Assembly: GCA_910584285.1 (NCBI GenBank) | Contig: CAJTYK010000003.1 | Span: forward strand, 1-64,000 | Origin: an uncultured Oscillospiraceae bacterium | GTDB lineage: Bacteria; Bacillota; Clostridia; Oscillospirales; Oscillospiraceae | Direction: 5' to 3' | Length of the DNA stretch: 64,000 bases | Shown: piece by piece, positions 16,082-24,681 of the stretch | Layout of the letters: each line of letters starts with the position of its first letter | Position numbering within the stretch: position 1 is the first letter of the stretch | The notes under the pieces: generated by a model | Seen by the model: the letters and a program-made list of their open reading frames with translations, nothing else | Databases searched by the model: none | Told to the model about the DNA's origin: nothing | Made by a program: the position numbers and the translations under genes

Positions 16082-16551
16082 AACGTTTCCTCCTCATCCG
16101 GGGTGTGATAGATAATCTCGCTGTATGCCACGCCGGCGCGGGCCAGAAGAAAGGTCCGGCGGCGGTTGGCGATCATGTCCTGGGGTAGCTCCTCCGTTGA
16201 AAACCAGGCCATGGCGCTGCACTTCTCCGGCTCTTGAATGGCGGGCTCCCCCGTCCAGTCCCTGACCTCAAAATAGAGGTCATAGTAAGTGGGCTCCTTC
16301 ACCCGGTGGCTCAGGTGGAGAAACCGAACCGCCCCGGGCCGGGCCACAAGGCCGGTCTCCTCCAAGACCTCCCGGCAGGCCGCCTGGGAGGCGGTTTCCC
16401 CTTCCTCCACATGGCCGCTGCCCGCAAAATCCCATTTCCCGTCCATATAGCCGGTATTGGCCCGCCGGTGAAGCAGTACCTCCTCCCGGCCCTCCCGCTC
16501 CCGCAGGATGACGGGCAAAACGGCGGCATAACTCTTAAAATGGCGGTTCAT
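16078..16551 (-). CDS. NUDIX hydrolase
   Basis: A 157-residue hydrolase of nucleoside diphosphate-X compounds. The Nudix box is complete: GSGHVEEGETASQAACREVL followed by EETGL, with the metal-binding REVLEE core. Substrate cannot be read from the sequence; the pattern GYMDGKWDFAGSGHV is typical of MutT-like NTP hydrolases. AAGGAGG lies just before the ATG. It overlaps the ACT gene at its 3' end and follows the 5'-deoxynucleotidase gene by 12 bases, so the operon groups two nucleotide-clearing enzymes. Confidence 0.9.
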   Translation of the reverse strand: MNRHFKSYAAVLPVILREREGREEVLLHRRANTGYMDGKWDFAGSGHVEEGETASQAACREVLEETGLVARPGAVRFLHLSHRVKEPTYYDLYFEVRDWTGEPAIQEPEKCSAMAWFSTEELPQDMIANRRRTFLLARAGVAYSEIIYHTPDEEETL

Positions 16552-16563
16552 GATTTTGCCTCC

Positions 16564-17139
16564 TTATTGCAGCTCGTCCAACGTCAAACTGAACGCCGGG
16601 AGGAACTGCTCCATAAACCAGTCCAGCTCCTCCATGTCCATCTCCCGCAGCGCCGTTAGGGTCTGCTCGGCGGCCTTTTTGAACTCGGCGTTGCCCGCCT
16701 TCCCCTCCTCCACGCACTTGATGTAGGCGGACAGCTTATCCGCCGCCTTCACATAGCGGCGCACCTCGGGGTCGCTCTCCCGCACCAGGGGGGCGTAGGC
16801 TGGGGCCAGCTCCTCCGGCAGCATGGACAGCAGCTTGTCCTGGGCCGCCGCCTCCACCTGCTTGTAGGCGTCCTTGAGCGACGGGTTATAATACTTGATG
16901 GGGGTGGGCATATCGCCGGTGATGATCTCGGGCGCGTCGTGGAACAGGGCGGCGGCGGCGATGCCGTCCGGGTTCAGATCCTTGTGGAACACATCCCGGC
17001 CGATGACCGCCAGGGCGTGGGCCAGCACCGCCGCCTCGTAGGAGTGCTCCTGGACGTTTTCCGTCCGGGTGTTGCGCATCAGCGCCCACCGGGCGATGTA
17101 CCGCATCCGGAAGATATAGGCAAAAAAGCTGTGGCTCAC
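16564..17139 (-). CDS. YfbR-like HD-domain 5'-deoxynucleotidase
   Basis: A 191-residue HD phosphohydrolase resembling E. coli YfbR, which dephosphorylates deoxynucleoside monophosphates. The metal and catalytic residues line up: His32 in QEHS, His67-Asp68 in LFHD, Glu71 and Asp134 in KAADKLSAY, with Arg17-Trp18 (ARW) as the substrate-side pair known in YfbR. Translation starts at GTG, whose GTGA overlaps the stop of the yfhO gene by four bases. Function in nucleotide salvage or pool cleaning is inferred from family membership. Confidence 0.88.
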   Translation of the reverse strand: MSHSFFAYIFRMRYIARWALMRNTRTENVQEHSYEAAVLAHALAVIGRDVFHKDLNPDGIAAAALFHDAPEIITGDMPTPIKYYNPSLKDAYKQVEAAAQDKLLSMLPEELAPAYAPLVRESDPEVRRYVKAADKLSAYIKCVEEGKAGNAEFKKAAEQTLTALREMDMEELDWFMEQFLPAFSLTLDELQ

Positions 17140-19481
17140 GGCACATCCCGCCTTTCCTTATTGTATTTTTTCTTTGTTTGATAGCTGATTGCAAAGGCTG
17201 CCGCCAGTCCTGCCGCCGCCAGCGCCCCCAGCGCGACGCCGGGGATCAGCCCTGGCGGGGTGTACCGCAGCTCCACCTCATGGGCTCCCTCGGGCAGCTC
17301 CAGCATCAAAAACGTATCCAGCCAACGGCCCGTCTCCATCCGCACGCCGTCCACGTAGGCCGCCCAGCCGTCCTCGGCGGGGATGGTGGTGCACAGCGTC
17401 CGGGATCCGGCCGCCGGCACGGACAGGCTAACCCGGCCGCCGTTCCCCACCGACGTGACCTCTACGTTGTCCAGCCGTTTCACCGCAGCCCGAAGGGCGT
17501 CCAGATCCAGCGCCCACACCGTTCCCGTCCAGGCCCGGTCATGGCGGATGGTGACCGTCCACTCCTCGCCGGGGTTGGGCGTGCCCAGGTAGTGCACGGA
17601 CGCCGCCTCGTTGGAGCCCAGCCACAGCAGATGCTCCCCGTTCACCAGCACCTCCCGCAGGCCGCTGGCGGACAAGTCCATGTAAAGGGGTTTCCCTGTA
17701 CCCACTATGGTAAGCACCGTCTCTCCCGCCCTCTCCTCCGTCCCGGCGGGCACGGGGGCAAACACCGGCCCATCCGCCCCGGAGAGGCGGGCCAGCAGCG
17801 CATTCTGCCGCTCAAAGGGCGTATCGCCCAGCAGCGCTTCCCCTGCCGATTCCGGGCAAAACGCCAGGGGAAGCGTGTGCGGGTTCTTCCACAGCTTCAA
17901 TCCATCGGCCTGTTCCACCTGTCGGTAGCCGGGCACCTCCCCAGGGCTGATCACATACTCGATATCCAGCAGCGCGTCGGTGACAGGCGTGGAGCCTCCG
18001 TACAGGCACCAGTACCACGACTGGGCAAAGCCCAGCCCCTTCAGCGCCGCATTGACCTTGTAGTTATAAAAGCTGCTGTAGTGGCTAATCCCCGGATATC
18101 CAAAGGACAGCGGAGCGTTCAGTCCGCGCTCCGCCAGCGACCCCATGCGGAAAAACCGCCCGCCGCTGTCCGCTTTGGCCGCGTCGGTCAGCTGGGCACT
18201 GGCGGTATAGTTACTCCGATACGCCTGATAGGAATCGGATCCATATTGCTCCTGAAGGCTGGCCGTAAATCCCCTCATGTTCAGCCCCATGTCCAGCACT
18301 GCCGCCGCCACCAGGCATATGGCCGCGCCCCGCGCCGCCCACTGTCCCCGCTTCGAGATGGCGGCCAGCAGCCCAGGCAGGGCCTGGACGGACAGGTACA
18401 GCATAAAAAAGGAGAGGAGGAACGCGTATCGGAACGGGAACCAGTTGGGATGCTGGAACATATGCCACACCCTGTCCAGCGGGGACAGGATCATGGACAG
18501 GGCCAGGACCAGCAGCAGCCCCCGCTCCGCCAGCTTTTCCCTCCCATAGGGCTCCTCGAAGGAGAAGTGGATCAGCACCAGCAGGAGCACGGCCGTACCG
18601 CAGAACACATAGGGCAGGGCGCCATACGAAATGGAGCCGTACCGCCCCGGCAGGAACTGCCCCAGCAGCAGGATGGGGTTGCACGTCACCAGCCCGGTAT
18701 AGCGCGATGAAAAATTGACCCCGTTGAGCTTTCCGGCGGCCATGGCCAGCAGGGTGGGCAGCCAGAGCCACGCCGTCAGCCCCAGGGCGCACACCGCGCC
18801 CCCGAAAAACCGTTTCAGTACCTTGTACAGCGCCGGCTTTTTCGGCTTCAGGCCAATGAGCCGGACGCACAGGTACAGCGCGCAGAAAATGCCCACCATG
18901 TACGAGATATACCAGGTGGAGATGAAGCACACGGTCAGCGCGGCCACAAAGGGCCCCGCGCCCCGCCCCGCCAAAACCCGCTCCAGCGCCAGCAGGATCA
19001 CCGGCAGCCAGATCTCGGCGTCCAGCCACATGATGCACAGGGAGTAGGCGGCATTGTACGACATCAGCCCATAGCACACGGCGCAGGCCAGCGCCGCAAC
19101 CCCGCAGCCGGGGAAACGCCGCTGGGCAAACACGCAGAAGGACAGCCCCGCCAGCCCGATTTTCAGTACGGTCAGCAGCGCCAGCGCCACAGGCATGGCC
19201 TCATTGGGCGCCAGCAGCGTCAGGATGGAAAGCGGGCTGGACACGTAGTAGGAGAATACGCCGATGTATCCCGTGCCCAGGGCCTTGGACCAGGAAAAAA
19301 ACAGGTCCCCGTTTTTCAAGGCGCAGAAAAACTCCACATACTGGATGGACATATCGGAGACCAGCACCGTGCGGTCCCCAAAGGGCGCTATGCCCACACA
19401 GGCGTAGACCCACAGCATCACCAGCCCGGGAAGGGCAAAGGACAGCAGCGCAAGCAAACGCCGTTTACGCTTCTCCGTCAT
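17136..19481 (-). CDS. YfhO-family membrane protein
   Basis: A 781-residue membrane protein of the YfhO family, implicated in glycosylation of teichoic acid or other envelope polymers in Firmicutes. It has about twelve membrane segments, with the early outer loop GDRTVLVSDMSIQYVEFF and the internal GTGYIGVFSYY motif typical of GT-C-like enzymes; a large extracytoplasmic C-terminal domain (about 420-740) ends in a last membrane segment and a basic tail. The start is set by a purine-rich GGGAGGGGGAGAGG. It overlaps the upstream glycosyltransferase gene by 17 bases. A lipid-linked sugar from that partner would be its donor, which is inferred. Confidence 0.88.
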   Translation of the reverse strand: MTEKRKRRLLALLSFALPGLVMLWVYACVGIAPFGDRTVLVSDMSIQYVEFFCALKNGDLFFSWSKALGTGYIGVFSYYVSSPLSILTLLAPNEAMPVALALLTVLKIGLAGLSFCVFAQRRFPGCGVAALACAVCYGLMSYNAAYSLCIMWLDAEIWLPVILLALERVLAGRGAGPFVAALTVCFISTWYISYMVGIFCALYLCVRLIGLKPKKPALYKVLKRFFGGAVCALGLTAWLWLPTLLAMAAGKLNGVNFSSRYTGLVTCNPILLLGQFLPGRYGSISYGALPYVFCGTAVLLLVLIHFSFEEPYGREKLAERGLLLVLALSMILSPLDRVWHMFQHPNWFPFRYAFLLSFFMLYLSVQALPGLLAAISKRGQWAARGAAICLVAAAVLDMGLNMRGFTASLQEQYGSDSYQAYRSNYTASAQLTDAAKADSGGRFFRMGSLAERGLNAPLSFGYPGISHYSSFYNYKVNAALKGLGFAQSWYWCLYGGSTPVTDALLDIEYVISPGEVPGYRQVEQADGLKLWKNPHTLPLAFCPESAGEALLGDTPFERQNALLARLSGADGPVFAPVPAGTEERAGETVLTIVGTGKPLYMDLSASGLREVLVNGEHLLWLGSNEAASVHYLGTPNPGEEWTVTIRHDRAWTGTVWALDLDALRAAVKRLDNVEVTSVGNGGRVSLSVPAAGSRTLCTTIPAEDGWAAYVDGVRMETGRWLDTFLMLELPEGAHEVELRYTPPGLIPGVALGALAAAGLAAAFAISYQTKKKYNKERRDVP

Positions 19482-20415
19482 GGCCCTCTCCCCCTCCCTG
19501 CTCTCTTAAAATGTAGATGGGCCGGCCCTTCACCTCCAGATAGGTCTTGGCCAGATACTGCCCCACAATGCCGATACAGAACAGCTGTATGCCCGCCAGA
19601 AACAGGATGATGCACACCAGCGACGGCCAGCCGAAGGCGCTGCCGCCCCACAAAAGCTGCCGCACAATGACGAAAATGATGGCGAAAAAGGCGATGAGGC
19701 AGAACACCAGCCCCAGCACCGACGCGATGGCCAGCGGTGCGGTGGAGAAGGCGGTGATGCCGTCCAGGGCGTACACCAGCAGCTTGAAGAACGACCACTT
19801 GCTCTCCCCGGCGGCCCGCTCCACGTTCACCGTCTCCACCCACTTGGTGCGGAAGCCCACCCAGGAGAAGATCCCCTTGGAAAAGCGGTTGTACTCCGTC
19901 ACCCGGAGCACCGCGTCCACCATCTGCCGGGTCATGAGGCGGTAGTCCCGGGCGCCATCCACGATCTCGGTTTTGCTCATTTTGTTGATGAGCTTATAGA
20001 ACTGCCGGGCAAACCAGGAGCGGATGGGGGGCTCCCCCTTCCGATCCACCCGCCGGACGGCAGCGCAGTCGTACCCCCCGCCCCGCACGATGTCCAGCAG
20101 CTCCGGCAGCAGCTCCGGCGGATCCTGGAGGTCGGCGTCCATCACCGCCACATAGTCCCCCCGGGCGTGCTCCAGTCCGGCGAACAGGGCGGCCTCCTTG
20201 CCGAAGTTCCGGGACAGGGCCAGCCAGCGCACCTGCCCGTCCCGCTCCGCCAGCCCCTTCAGGGCGGCCAGGGTGCCGTCCTGGGAGCCGTCGTCCACGA
20301 AAATAAACTCCACCACCACGTCCAGGCCGGCGCACACGGCGGAGGTGGCGTCGTAAAACCGGGCCAGGCTGGCCTCCTCATTATAGCAGGGGACGACGAT
20401 GCTGAGCCTATCCAT
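19465..20415 (-). CDS. GtrB/DPM1-like glycosyltransferase family 2
   Basis: A 316-residue polyprenyl-phosphate sugar synthase type enzyme. The GT-A domain begins LSIVVPCYNEEASL and carries the metal/nucleotide motif MDADLQDPPE and the acceptor-side RDYRLMTRQMVDA. Two C-terminal membrane segments (about 235-255 and 270-292) match GtrB, which loads sugar onto undecaprenyl phosphate. The ATG lies 7 bases after AAAGGAGG. First gene of the operon; the downstream YfhO protein is the classical partner that moves the lipid-linked sugar to an outer-face acceptor. Confidence 0.9.
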   Translation of the reverse strand: MDRLSIVVPCYNEEASLARFYDATSAVCAGLDVVVEFIFVDDGSQDGTLAALKGLAERDGQVRWLALSRNFGKEAALFAGLEHARGDYVAVMDADLQDPPELLPELLDIVRGGGYDCAAVRRVDRKGEPPIRSWFARQFYKLINKMSKTEIVDGARDYRLMTRQMVDAVLRVTEYNRFSKGIFSWVGFRTKWVETVNVERAAGESKWSFFKLLVYALDGITAFSTAPLAIASVLGLVFCLIAFFAIIFVIVRQLLWGGSAFGWPSLVCIILFLAGIQLFCIGIVGQYLAKTYLEVKGRPIYILREQGGGEGHDGEA

Positions 20416-20461
20416 GGGAGGGCCTCCTTTCCCGGCGTTTGACGAATCCATGAATCAACGT

Positions 20462-20490
20462 ATTTTATCACGGCCCGTCCCGGCTGTCAA
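20462..20490 (-). promoter_or_regulatory. Promoter of the gtrB-yfhO operon
   Basis: On the minus strand TTGACA and TAAAAT are 17 bases apart. It overlaps the 3' end of the ArsR-AraC gene, so transcription of the two genes may interfere. Confidence 0.75.
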
Positions 20491-21238
20491 ACGGTGGGAC
20501 GGCAAAACGGCCGGGGGCGGACCGGCGGTACTCCCGGGGCAGGACGCCGAATATCCCCTTGAAGGCCGCGGAGAACCGGCTGGGGCTGTCGTAGCCCACA
20601 GCCTCAGCGATCTCGGCCACGCTCCGATCCGTCTCCCGGAGAAGCTGGGCGGCCCGCTCCATGCGATGGCCCTTGATGTGGGCCGCCAGGGAGGTACCAT
20701 AGGCCGCCTTGAACGCCGCCTTCAACGTAGTCGGGTTGATGTGGTACTGCCGGGACAGCTCCTCGATGGTGAAGCGCCGATCCAGGTGCCTGAGTAGCTC
20801 CTCATGGATCTCCCGGACGATCTCCAGCTGCTCCGGCGGGCTGTCCGCCGGAGTCTCCTCGCACGGGCCGCATTGCTCCGGGCAGGTGATCTCCATGACC
20901 CGCTCCATCATCTGGTGGAGCAGGCGGCTGCACTCCGTGTCCGCCGCCCGGTAGTAGACCTCCTTGCCCACCCGGCGGCTGACGATGAGGCCGCTGTTTT
21001 TTAACGGCCGGAGGTGATGAGAGACCGCCGGACTGGACATCCTCATCATAGCAGACAGGTTGACCACGCACTCCTCACAGTGGCACAGCAGCCAGAAGAT
21101 CCGCAGCCGCGTGGTGTCGTCCAGCTGCTTGAACACATCCGCCACCGCCTCAAAGCGGCCCACGCAGTCCAGCTGTTCCTGAAGCCGGTGGGCGTCCCGC
21201 CCCTCGCCGTGGCGGTGGGGCAGCTTGATCTCGTCCAT
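20468..21238 (-). CDS. ArsR-AraC fusion metalloregulator
   Basis: A 256-residue protein with two DNA-binding modules. Residues about 30-115 are an ArsR/SmtB winged helix (RLRIFWLLCHCEECVVNLS, SSPAVSHHLRPLKNSGLI, EVYYRAADTECSRLLHQMM). Cysteines 52, 54 and 57 precede the recognition helices like the metal site of CadC-type sensors, and Cys103 with His108 sits in the alpha-5 region. The linker has a second cysteine cluster (CPEQCGPC, 119-126). Residues about 145-240 form an AraC-type double helix-turn-helix (TIEELSRQYHINPTTLK; SVAEIAEAVGYDSPSRFSAAF). It is divergent from the metal exporter genes and presumably controls them. GGAAAGGAGC precedes the chosen ATG. Confidence 0.88.
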   Translation of the reverse strand: MDEIKLPHRHGEGRDAHRLQEQLDCVGRFEAVADVFKQLDDTTRLRIFWLLCHCEECVVNLSAMMRMSSPAVSHHLRPLKNSGLIVSRRVGKEVYYRAADTECSRLLHQMMERVMEITCPEQCGPCEETPADSPPEQLEIVREIHEELLRHLDRRFTIEELSRQYHINPTTLKAAFKAAYGTSLAAHIKGHRMERAAQLLRETDRSVAEIAEAVGYDSPSRFSAAFKGIFGVLPREYRRSAPGRFAVPPFDSRDGP

Positions 21239-21311
21239 GGCACGCGCTCCTTTCCGGTTCGCCCAAACGGAAATTCTTTTCGCCCATTCGGCAGGGAATG
21301 GACCCGGAGCA

Positions 21312-21374
21312 TTGACTTGCACCCTTGTCCGCATTATACTACGGTTATAACCATTAAGCAAGTGTTTAATGGTT
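21312..21374 (+). promoter_or_regulatory. Promoter and operator of the metal-export operon
   Basis: TTGACT and TATACT are 17 bases apart (21312-21340). Just downstream lie the palindrome GGTTATAACC (21343-21352) and an inverted repeat AACCATTAA / TTAATGGTT (21349-21374). This is the expected place for ArsR-family repression. Confidence 0.8.
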
Positions 21375-21404
21375 TGAATGAAATCATCTGGGAGGATCGC
21401 CGGT

Positions 21405-21623
21405 ATGAAAAAGACGTACAAAATCGAAGTGGACTGCGCCAACTGCGCCAACAAAATGGAGGAAGCCGCCCGGAGCACCCCCGGCGTTCAGACCGCCACC
21501 GTCAACTTCATGACCCAGAAGCTCATCGTGGAGTTCGCCCAGGGGCAGGAGCCCAAGGCCGTGATGGCGGCCGTCCTGTCCGCCTGCAAGCGGGTGGAGC
21601 CGGATTGCCAGATCTTCCTGTAA
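21405..21623 (+). CDS. Free-standing HMA metal-binding protein
   Basis: A 72-residue heavy-metal-associated domain (ferredoxin-like, about 65 residues) with the metal site VDCANCANK (Cys11, Cys14). The GMTCxxC motif of copper chaperones is replaced by VDCANC, as in CadA/ZntA-type domains. The P-type ATPase encoded next lacks its own N-terminal HMA domain, so this looks like that domain encoded separately and acting as a metal chaperone or regulatory subunit. GGGAGG is nine bases before the ATG. Confidence 0.9.
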   Translation: MKKTYKIEVDCANCANKMEEAARSTPGVQTATVNFMTQKLIVEFAQGQEPKAVMAAVLSACKRVEPDCQIFL

Positions 21624-21638
21624 GGAGGAACCCTTCCC

Positions 21639-23657
21639 ATGCAAGAACTGATCCTCAACAGCCTGCTGGCCGCGGTGGTGCTGATGGCCCTGGTTCTGCG
21701 GTGCTGTGTGGGCACGCGGCCGGACGGCGGCATGACCCAAAAGCAGAAAACCATGCTGACCCGCATCCTCGCCGCCTCCGCCCTGCTGCTGGGCCTCCAA
21801 CTCCTCCCGGCTGGGGTGTTCGCGGGGCTGGACGGGGCGCTGTTCCCCGGCGCGGGGCGCTGGATCCGATTTGCCCTGTATCTGGCCGACTATTTCCTCA
21901 TCGGCTACGACATCCTGCGCAAGGCCGTCCGGGGCATCCTCAACCGGCAGGTGTTCGACGAGAATTTCCTCATGGCGGTGGCCACGGTGGGAGCCATGGC
22001 CCTGGCCATCTACGAGAACGGCGACTACCTGGAGGCCATCGCCGTCATGCTGTTCTACCAGATCGGCGAGTGGTTCCAGAGCTACGCCGTGGGCCGGAGC
22101 CGCCGGAACATCAGCGAGCTGATGGATATCCGTCCCGACTACGCCAACGTGGAGCGGGACGGCCGGCTGGAGCGGGTGGATCCCGACGAGGTGGAGGTGG
22201 GCACCGTCATCGTCGTCCAGCCCGGGGAGAAGGTGCCCATCGACGGCGTGGTGGTAGAGGGCACCGCCAGCCTGAACACCAGCGCCCTCACCGGCGAGAG
22301 CCTGCCCCGGGAGGTGAACCCGGGGGACGAGGTGATCAGCGGCTGCGTCAACATGACCGGCGTGCTGAAAATCCAAACCACCCGGGAGTTTGGGGAGTCC
22401 ACCGCATCCAAAATCCTGGATCTGGTGGAGAACGCCAGCTCCCGCAAGTCCAAATCGGAGGACTTTATCTCCAAGTTCGCCCGGATCTATACCCCCGCCG
22501 TCTGCTACAGCGCCCTGGCCCTGGCCGTCCTGCCCCCGTCGGTGCGGCTGCTGGCCCTGGGCCTGTCCCCGGACTGGGGCACCTGGCTATACCGGGCCCT
22601 CACCTTCCTGGTGATCAGCTGTCCCTGCGCCCTGGTGATCAGCATTCCCCTCAGCTTCTTCGCCGGCATCGGCGGGGCCAGCCGGGAGGGCGTGCTGGTG
22701 AAGGGCTCCAACTACCTGGAGCTGCTGTCCCAGACCCGGACGGTGGTGTTTGACAAGACGGGCACCCTGACCCAGGGGGTCTTTGAGGTGAACGGCGTCC
22801 ACCACAGCCCCCTGGAGGAGGAGAAGCTGCTGGAGTACGCCGCCCTGGCGGAGAGCGCCTCCTCCCACCCCATCAGCAAGAGCCTACAGCGGGCCTACGG
22901 CAAAGAGCCGGATCGCAGCCGGGTCACGGACATTGAGGAGATCAGCGGCAACGGCGTCATCGCCCGGGTAGACGGCGTGGCGGTGGCCGCGGGCAACGAC
23001 AAGCTGATGCAGCGGCTGGGGGTTCCCCACATCGACTGCCACCAGACCGGCACCATCATCCACGTGGCCCTGGACGGCCAGTACGCCGGGCACATCGTCA
23101 TCTCCGACCGGGTGAAGCCCCAGGCCAAGGCGGCCCTATCCGCCCTGAAGCGGTCGGGCGTGTCCAAAACGGTGATGCTCACCGGCGACCGCCGGAGGGT
23201 GGCGGAGCAGGTGGCGGCGGAGCTGGGGGTGGATCAGGTCTGCGCCGAGCTGCTGCCGGCGGACAAGGTGGCCAAGGTGGAGGAGCTGCTGGCGGCCCAG
23301 ACAGGCAAGGCCAGGCTGGCCTTCGTGGGGGACGGCATCAACGACGCCCCGGTGCTGTCCCGGGCGGACATCGGCGTGGCCATGGGGGCCATGGGCTCGG
23401 ACGCGGCCATCGAGGCGGCGGACATCGTCCTCATGGACGACGACCCCATGAAGATCGTCAAGGCCATCAAGATCTCCCGGAAGTGCCTGGGCATCGTCTA
23501 TCAGAACATCGTGCTGGCCCTGGGGGTGAAGGCCGTCTGCCTGATTTTAGGGGCGGTGGGCGTGGGCAATATGTACCTGGCCATTTTCGCCGACGTGGGC
23601 GTGATGATTCTGGCGGTGCTCAACGCCATCCGGTGCCTGTTCGTCAAGAAGCTGTGA
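21639..23657 (+). CDS. cadA: Heavy-metal P1B-type ATPase (Cd/Zn/Pb exporter)
   Basis: A 672-residue membrane pump. The transmembrane metal site is SCPCALVIS (about residue 327), the phosphorylation motif DKTGTLT (about 371), the actuator loop LTGES, the nucleotide-binding HP motif SSHPIS, and the hinge GDGINDAP (about 565). CPC with these features places it in the Zn2+/Cd2+/Pb2+ group rather than the Cu+ group, whose other motifs are absent. There is no N-terminal HMA domain; the preceding gene supplies one. It begins 15 bases after that gene behind AAGGAGG and ends at a strong terminator. Metal choice is inferred, so the symbol is tentative. Confidence 0.92.
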   Translation: MQELILNSLLAAVVLMALVLRCCVGTRPDGGMTQKQKTMLTRILAASALLLGLQLLPAGVFAGLDGALFPGAGRWIRFALYLADYFLIGYDILRKAVRGILNRQVFDENFLMAVATVGAMALAIYENGDYLEAIAVMLFYQIGEWFQSYAVGRSRRNISELMDIRPDYANVERDGRLERVDPDEVEVGTVIVVQPGEKVPIDGVVVEGTASLNTSALTGESLPREVNPGDEVISGCVNMTGVLKIQTTREFGESTASKILDLVENASSRKSKSEDFISKFARIYTPAVCYSALALAVLPPSVRLLALGLSPDWGTWLYRALTFLVISCPCALVISIPLSFFAGIGGASREGVLVKGSNYLELLSQTRTVVFDKTGTLTQGVFEVNGVHHSPLEEEKLLEYAALAESASSHPISKSLQRAYGKEPDRSRVTDIEEISGNGVIARVDGVAVAAGNDKLMQRLGVPHIDCHQTGTIIHVALDGQYAGHIVISDRVKPQAKAALSALKRSGVSKTVMLTGDRRRVAEQVAAELGVDQVCAELLPADKVAKVEELLAAQTGKARLAFVGDGINDAPVLSRADIGVAMGAMGSDAAIEAADIVLMDDDPMKIVKAIKISRKCLGIVYQNIVLALGVKAVCLILGAVGVGNMYLAIFADVGVMILAVLNAIRCLFVKKL

Positions 23658-23688
23658 CGGGGCAGAGGAAACCGCGCCTATTTTGAAA

Positions 23689-23726
23689 GGCCGCCCGGGG
23701 TGGGAACGCCCCGGGCGGCCTTTTTT
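23689..23726. terminator. Terminator between the metal exporter and the traX-like gene
   Basis: A 12-bp perfect stem (GGCCGCCCGGGG) with an 8-nt loop is followed by TTTTTT; an A run on the left lets it act for the opposing gene too. Confidence 0.9.
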
Positions 23727-23733
23727 GCGGGAA

Positions 23734-24486
23734 TCAGCGTACAGCCTGGATGATACCAATGACGAAAAGGTGCAGGGGATAATAGAGATAGAACATCCAC
23801 TTCATCCATGTATTTGTCCTCTGGTTCTTTCCCCGTTCCCCATTATAGCTGGCCAATATCGGCACCGAGAGGATCACCGCCATTTGAAGAATCCCATAAA
23901 CTCTGTCAATGGCAAAGAAGTACACGGTGGCGTAGATCGCCACATAAAAGCTCATCCACAGCATTTGTGATTTGAACTTCCCCCGGTTTGTTCCAAAGGC
24001 CAAAACGCATAAGCTCGCCACGCAGCTCCAGTCGCTTGGAAAACTGATGGCGCAAATCAGGAGGATCAGGATCGCCTTTACGGTGCCGCTGCCTATCTTG
24101 CGGCTGTTTTCCACCCTCAGCATAACCAGCCCCCACGCGAGCGGCCACATCACGCTGGTCTGGTTCAGAACGCTTCCATAGTAGAACGGGATGAAGGAGC
24201 GCCAATCCACAAAATCCATGGACGCGAACACATAGGCAAAGTGTGAAATAACGGAAAAGGCAAACAGCCTTGCGGTGTATTTCTTGATATCCCTGGTATA
24301 GTGATAACCCTCCGCGATGAAATAGCACATAACCGGGCAGGTGATCCGCCCCACAAGGTGCATCAGGATGGGCAGGGGCGCCTTCGGGTATCCGGGAAAA
24401 AGCATCCACGCGATATGGTCTATGGTCATGGCCAGAATCGCGATCAGTTTGACTTGGTTCGCGTTCAACGTTTTCCTGCTGTTCAC
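23734..24486 (-). CDS. TraX-family membrane protein
   Basis: A 250-residue membrane protein with about eight segments, resembling TraX, which acetylates F-pilin in conjugative plasmids; chromosomal homologues in Firmicutes have unknown substrates. Typical motifs are LKLIAILAMTIDHIAWML-like QVKLIAILAMTIDHIAW, LMHLVGRITCPVMCYFIAEG and the C-terminal FYLYYPLHLFVIGII, the last shared with membrane acyltransferases. The start is taken as the GTG placed eight bases after AGTGAGG; longer forms have no ribosome site. Base composition is visibly lower in GC than its neighbours, which hints at later acquisition. No conjugation genes lie nearby. Confidence 0.85.
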   Translation of the reverse strand: MNSRKTLNANQVKLIAILAMTIDHIAWMLFPGYPKAPLPILMHLVGRITCPVMCYFIAEGYHYTRDIKKYTARLFAFSVISHFAYVFASMDFVDWRSFIPFYYGSVLNQTSVMWPLAWGLVMLRVENSRKIGSGTVKAILILLICAISFPSDWSCVASLCVLAFGTNRGKFKSQMLWMSFYVAIYATVYFFAIDRVYGILQMAVILSVPILASYNGERGKNQRTNTWMKWMFYLYYPLHLFVIGIIQAVR

Positions 24487-24614
24487 ATGAAGCACCTCAC
24501 TCTCTTTTGCCCTGATTTTACCACAGACAGGGCCGAAGTTCAACAAACGGCGGGTGAACTTGCCAAAACGACAGCCGCCGCGTCTGGATCTGGAGAGACT
24601 TTCCTCGCAAGCTC

Positions 24615-24643
24615 TTGCAATTTCATCTCTTTTCCGTTATAAT
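24615..24643 (+). promoter_or_regulatory. Promoter of leuS
   Basis: TTGCAA and TATAAT with 17-base spacing. The leader is only about 30 bases, too short for a T-box. The remaining bases back to the traX-like gene show no clear signal. Confidence 0.8.
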
Positions 24644-24681
24644 ATCAAAATTGAAAATTGTCGCCTAAGGGAGTGTTCGCA

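Noticed and set aside
16886..17194. Alternative minus-strand frame overlapping the YfbR-like gene
   Set aside because: It is out of frame with the HD-domain residues and lacks a domain.
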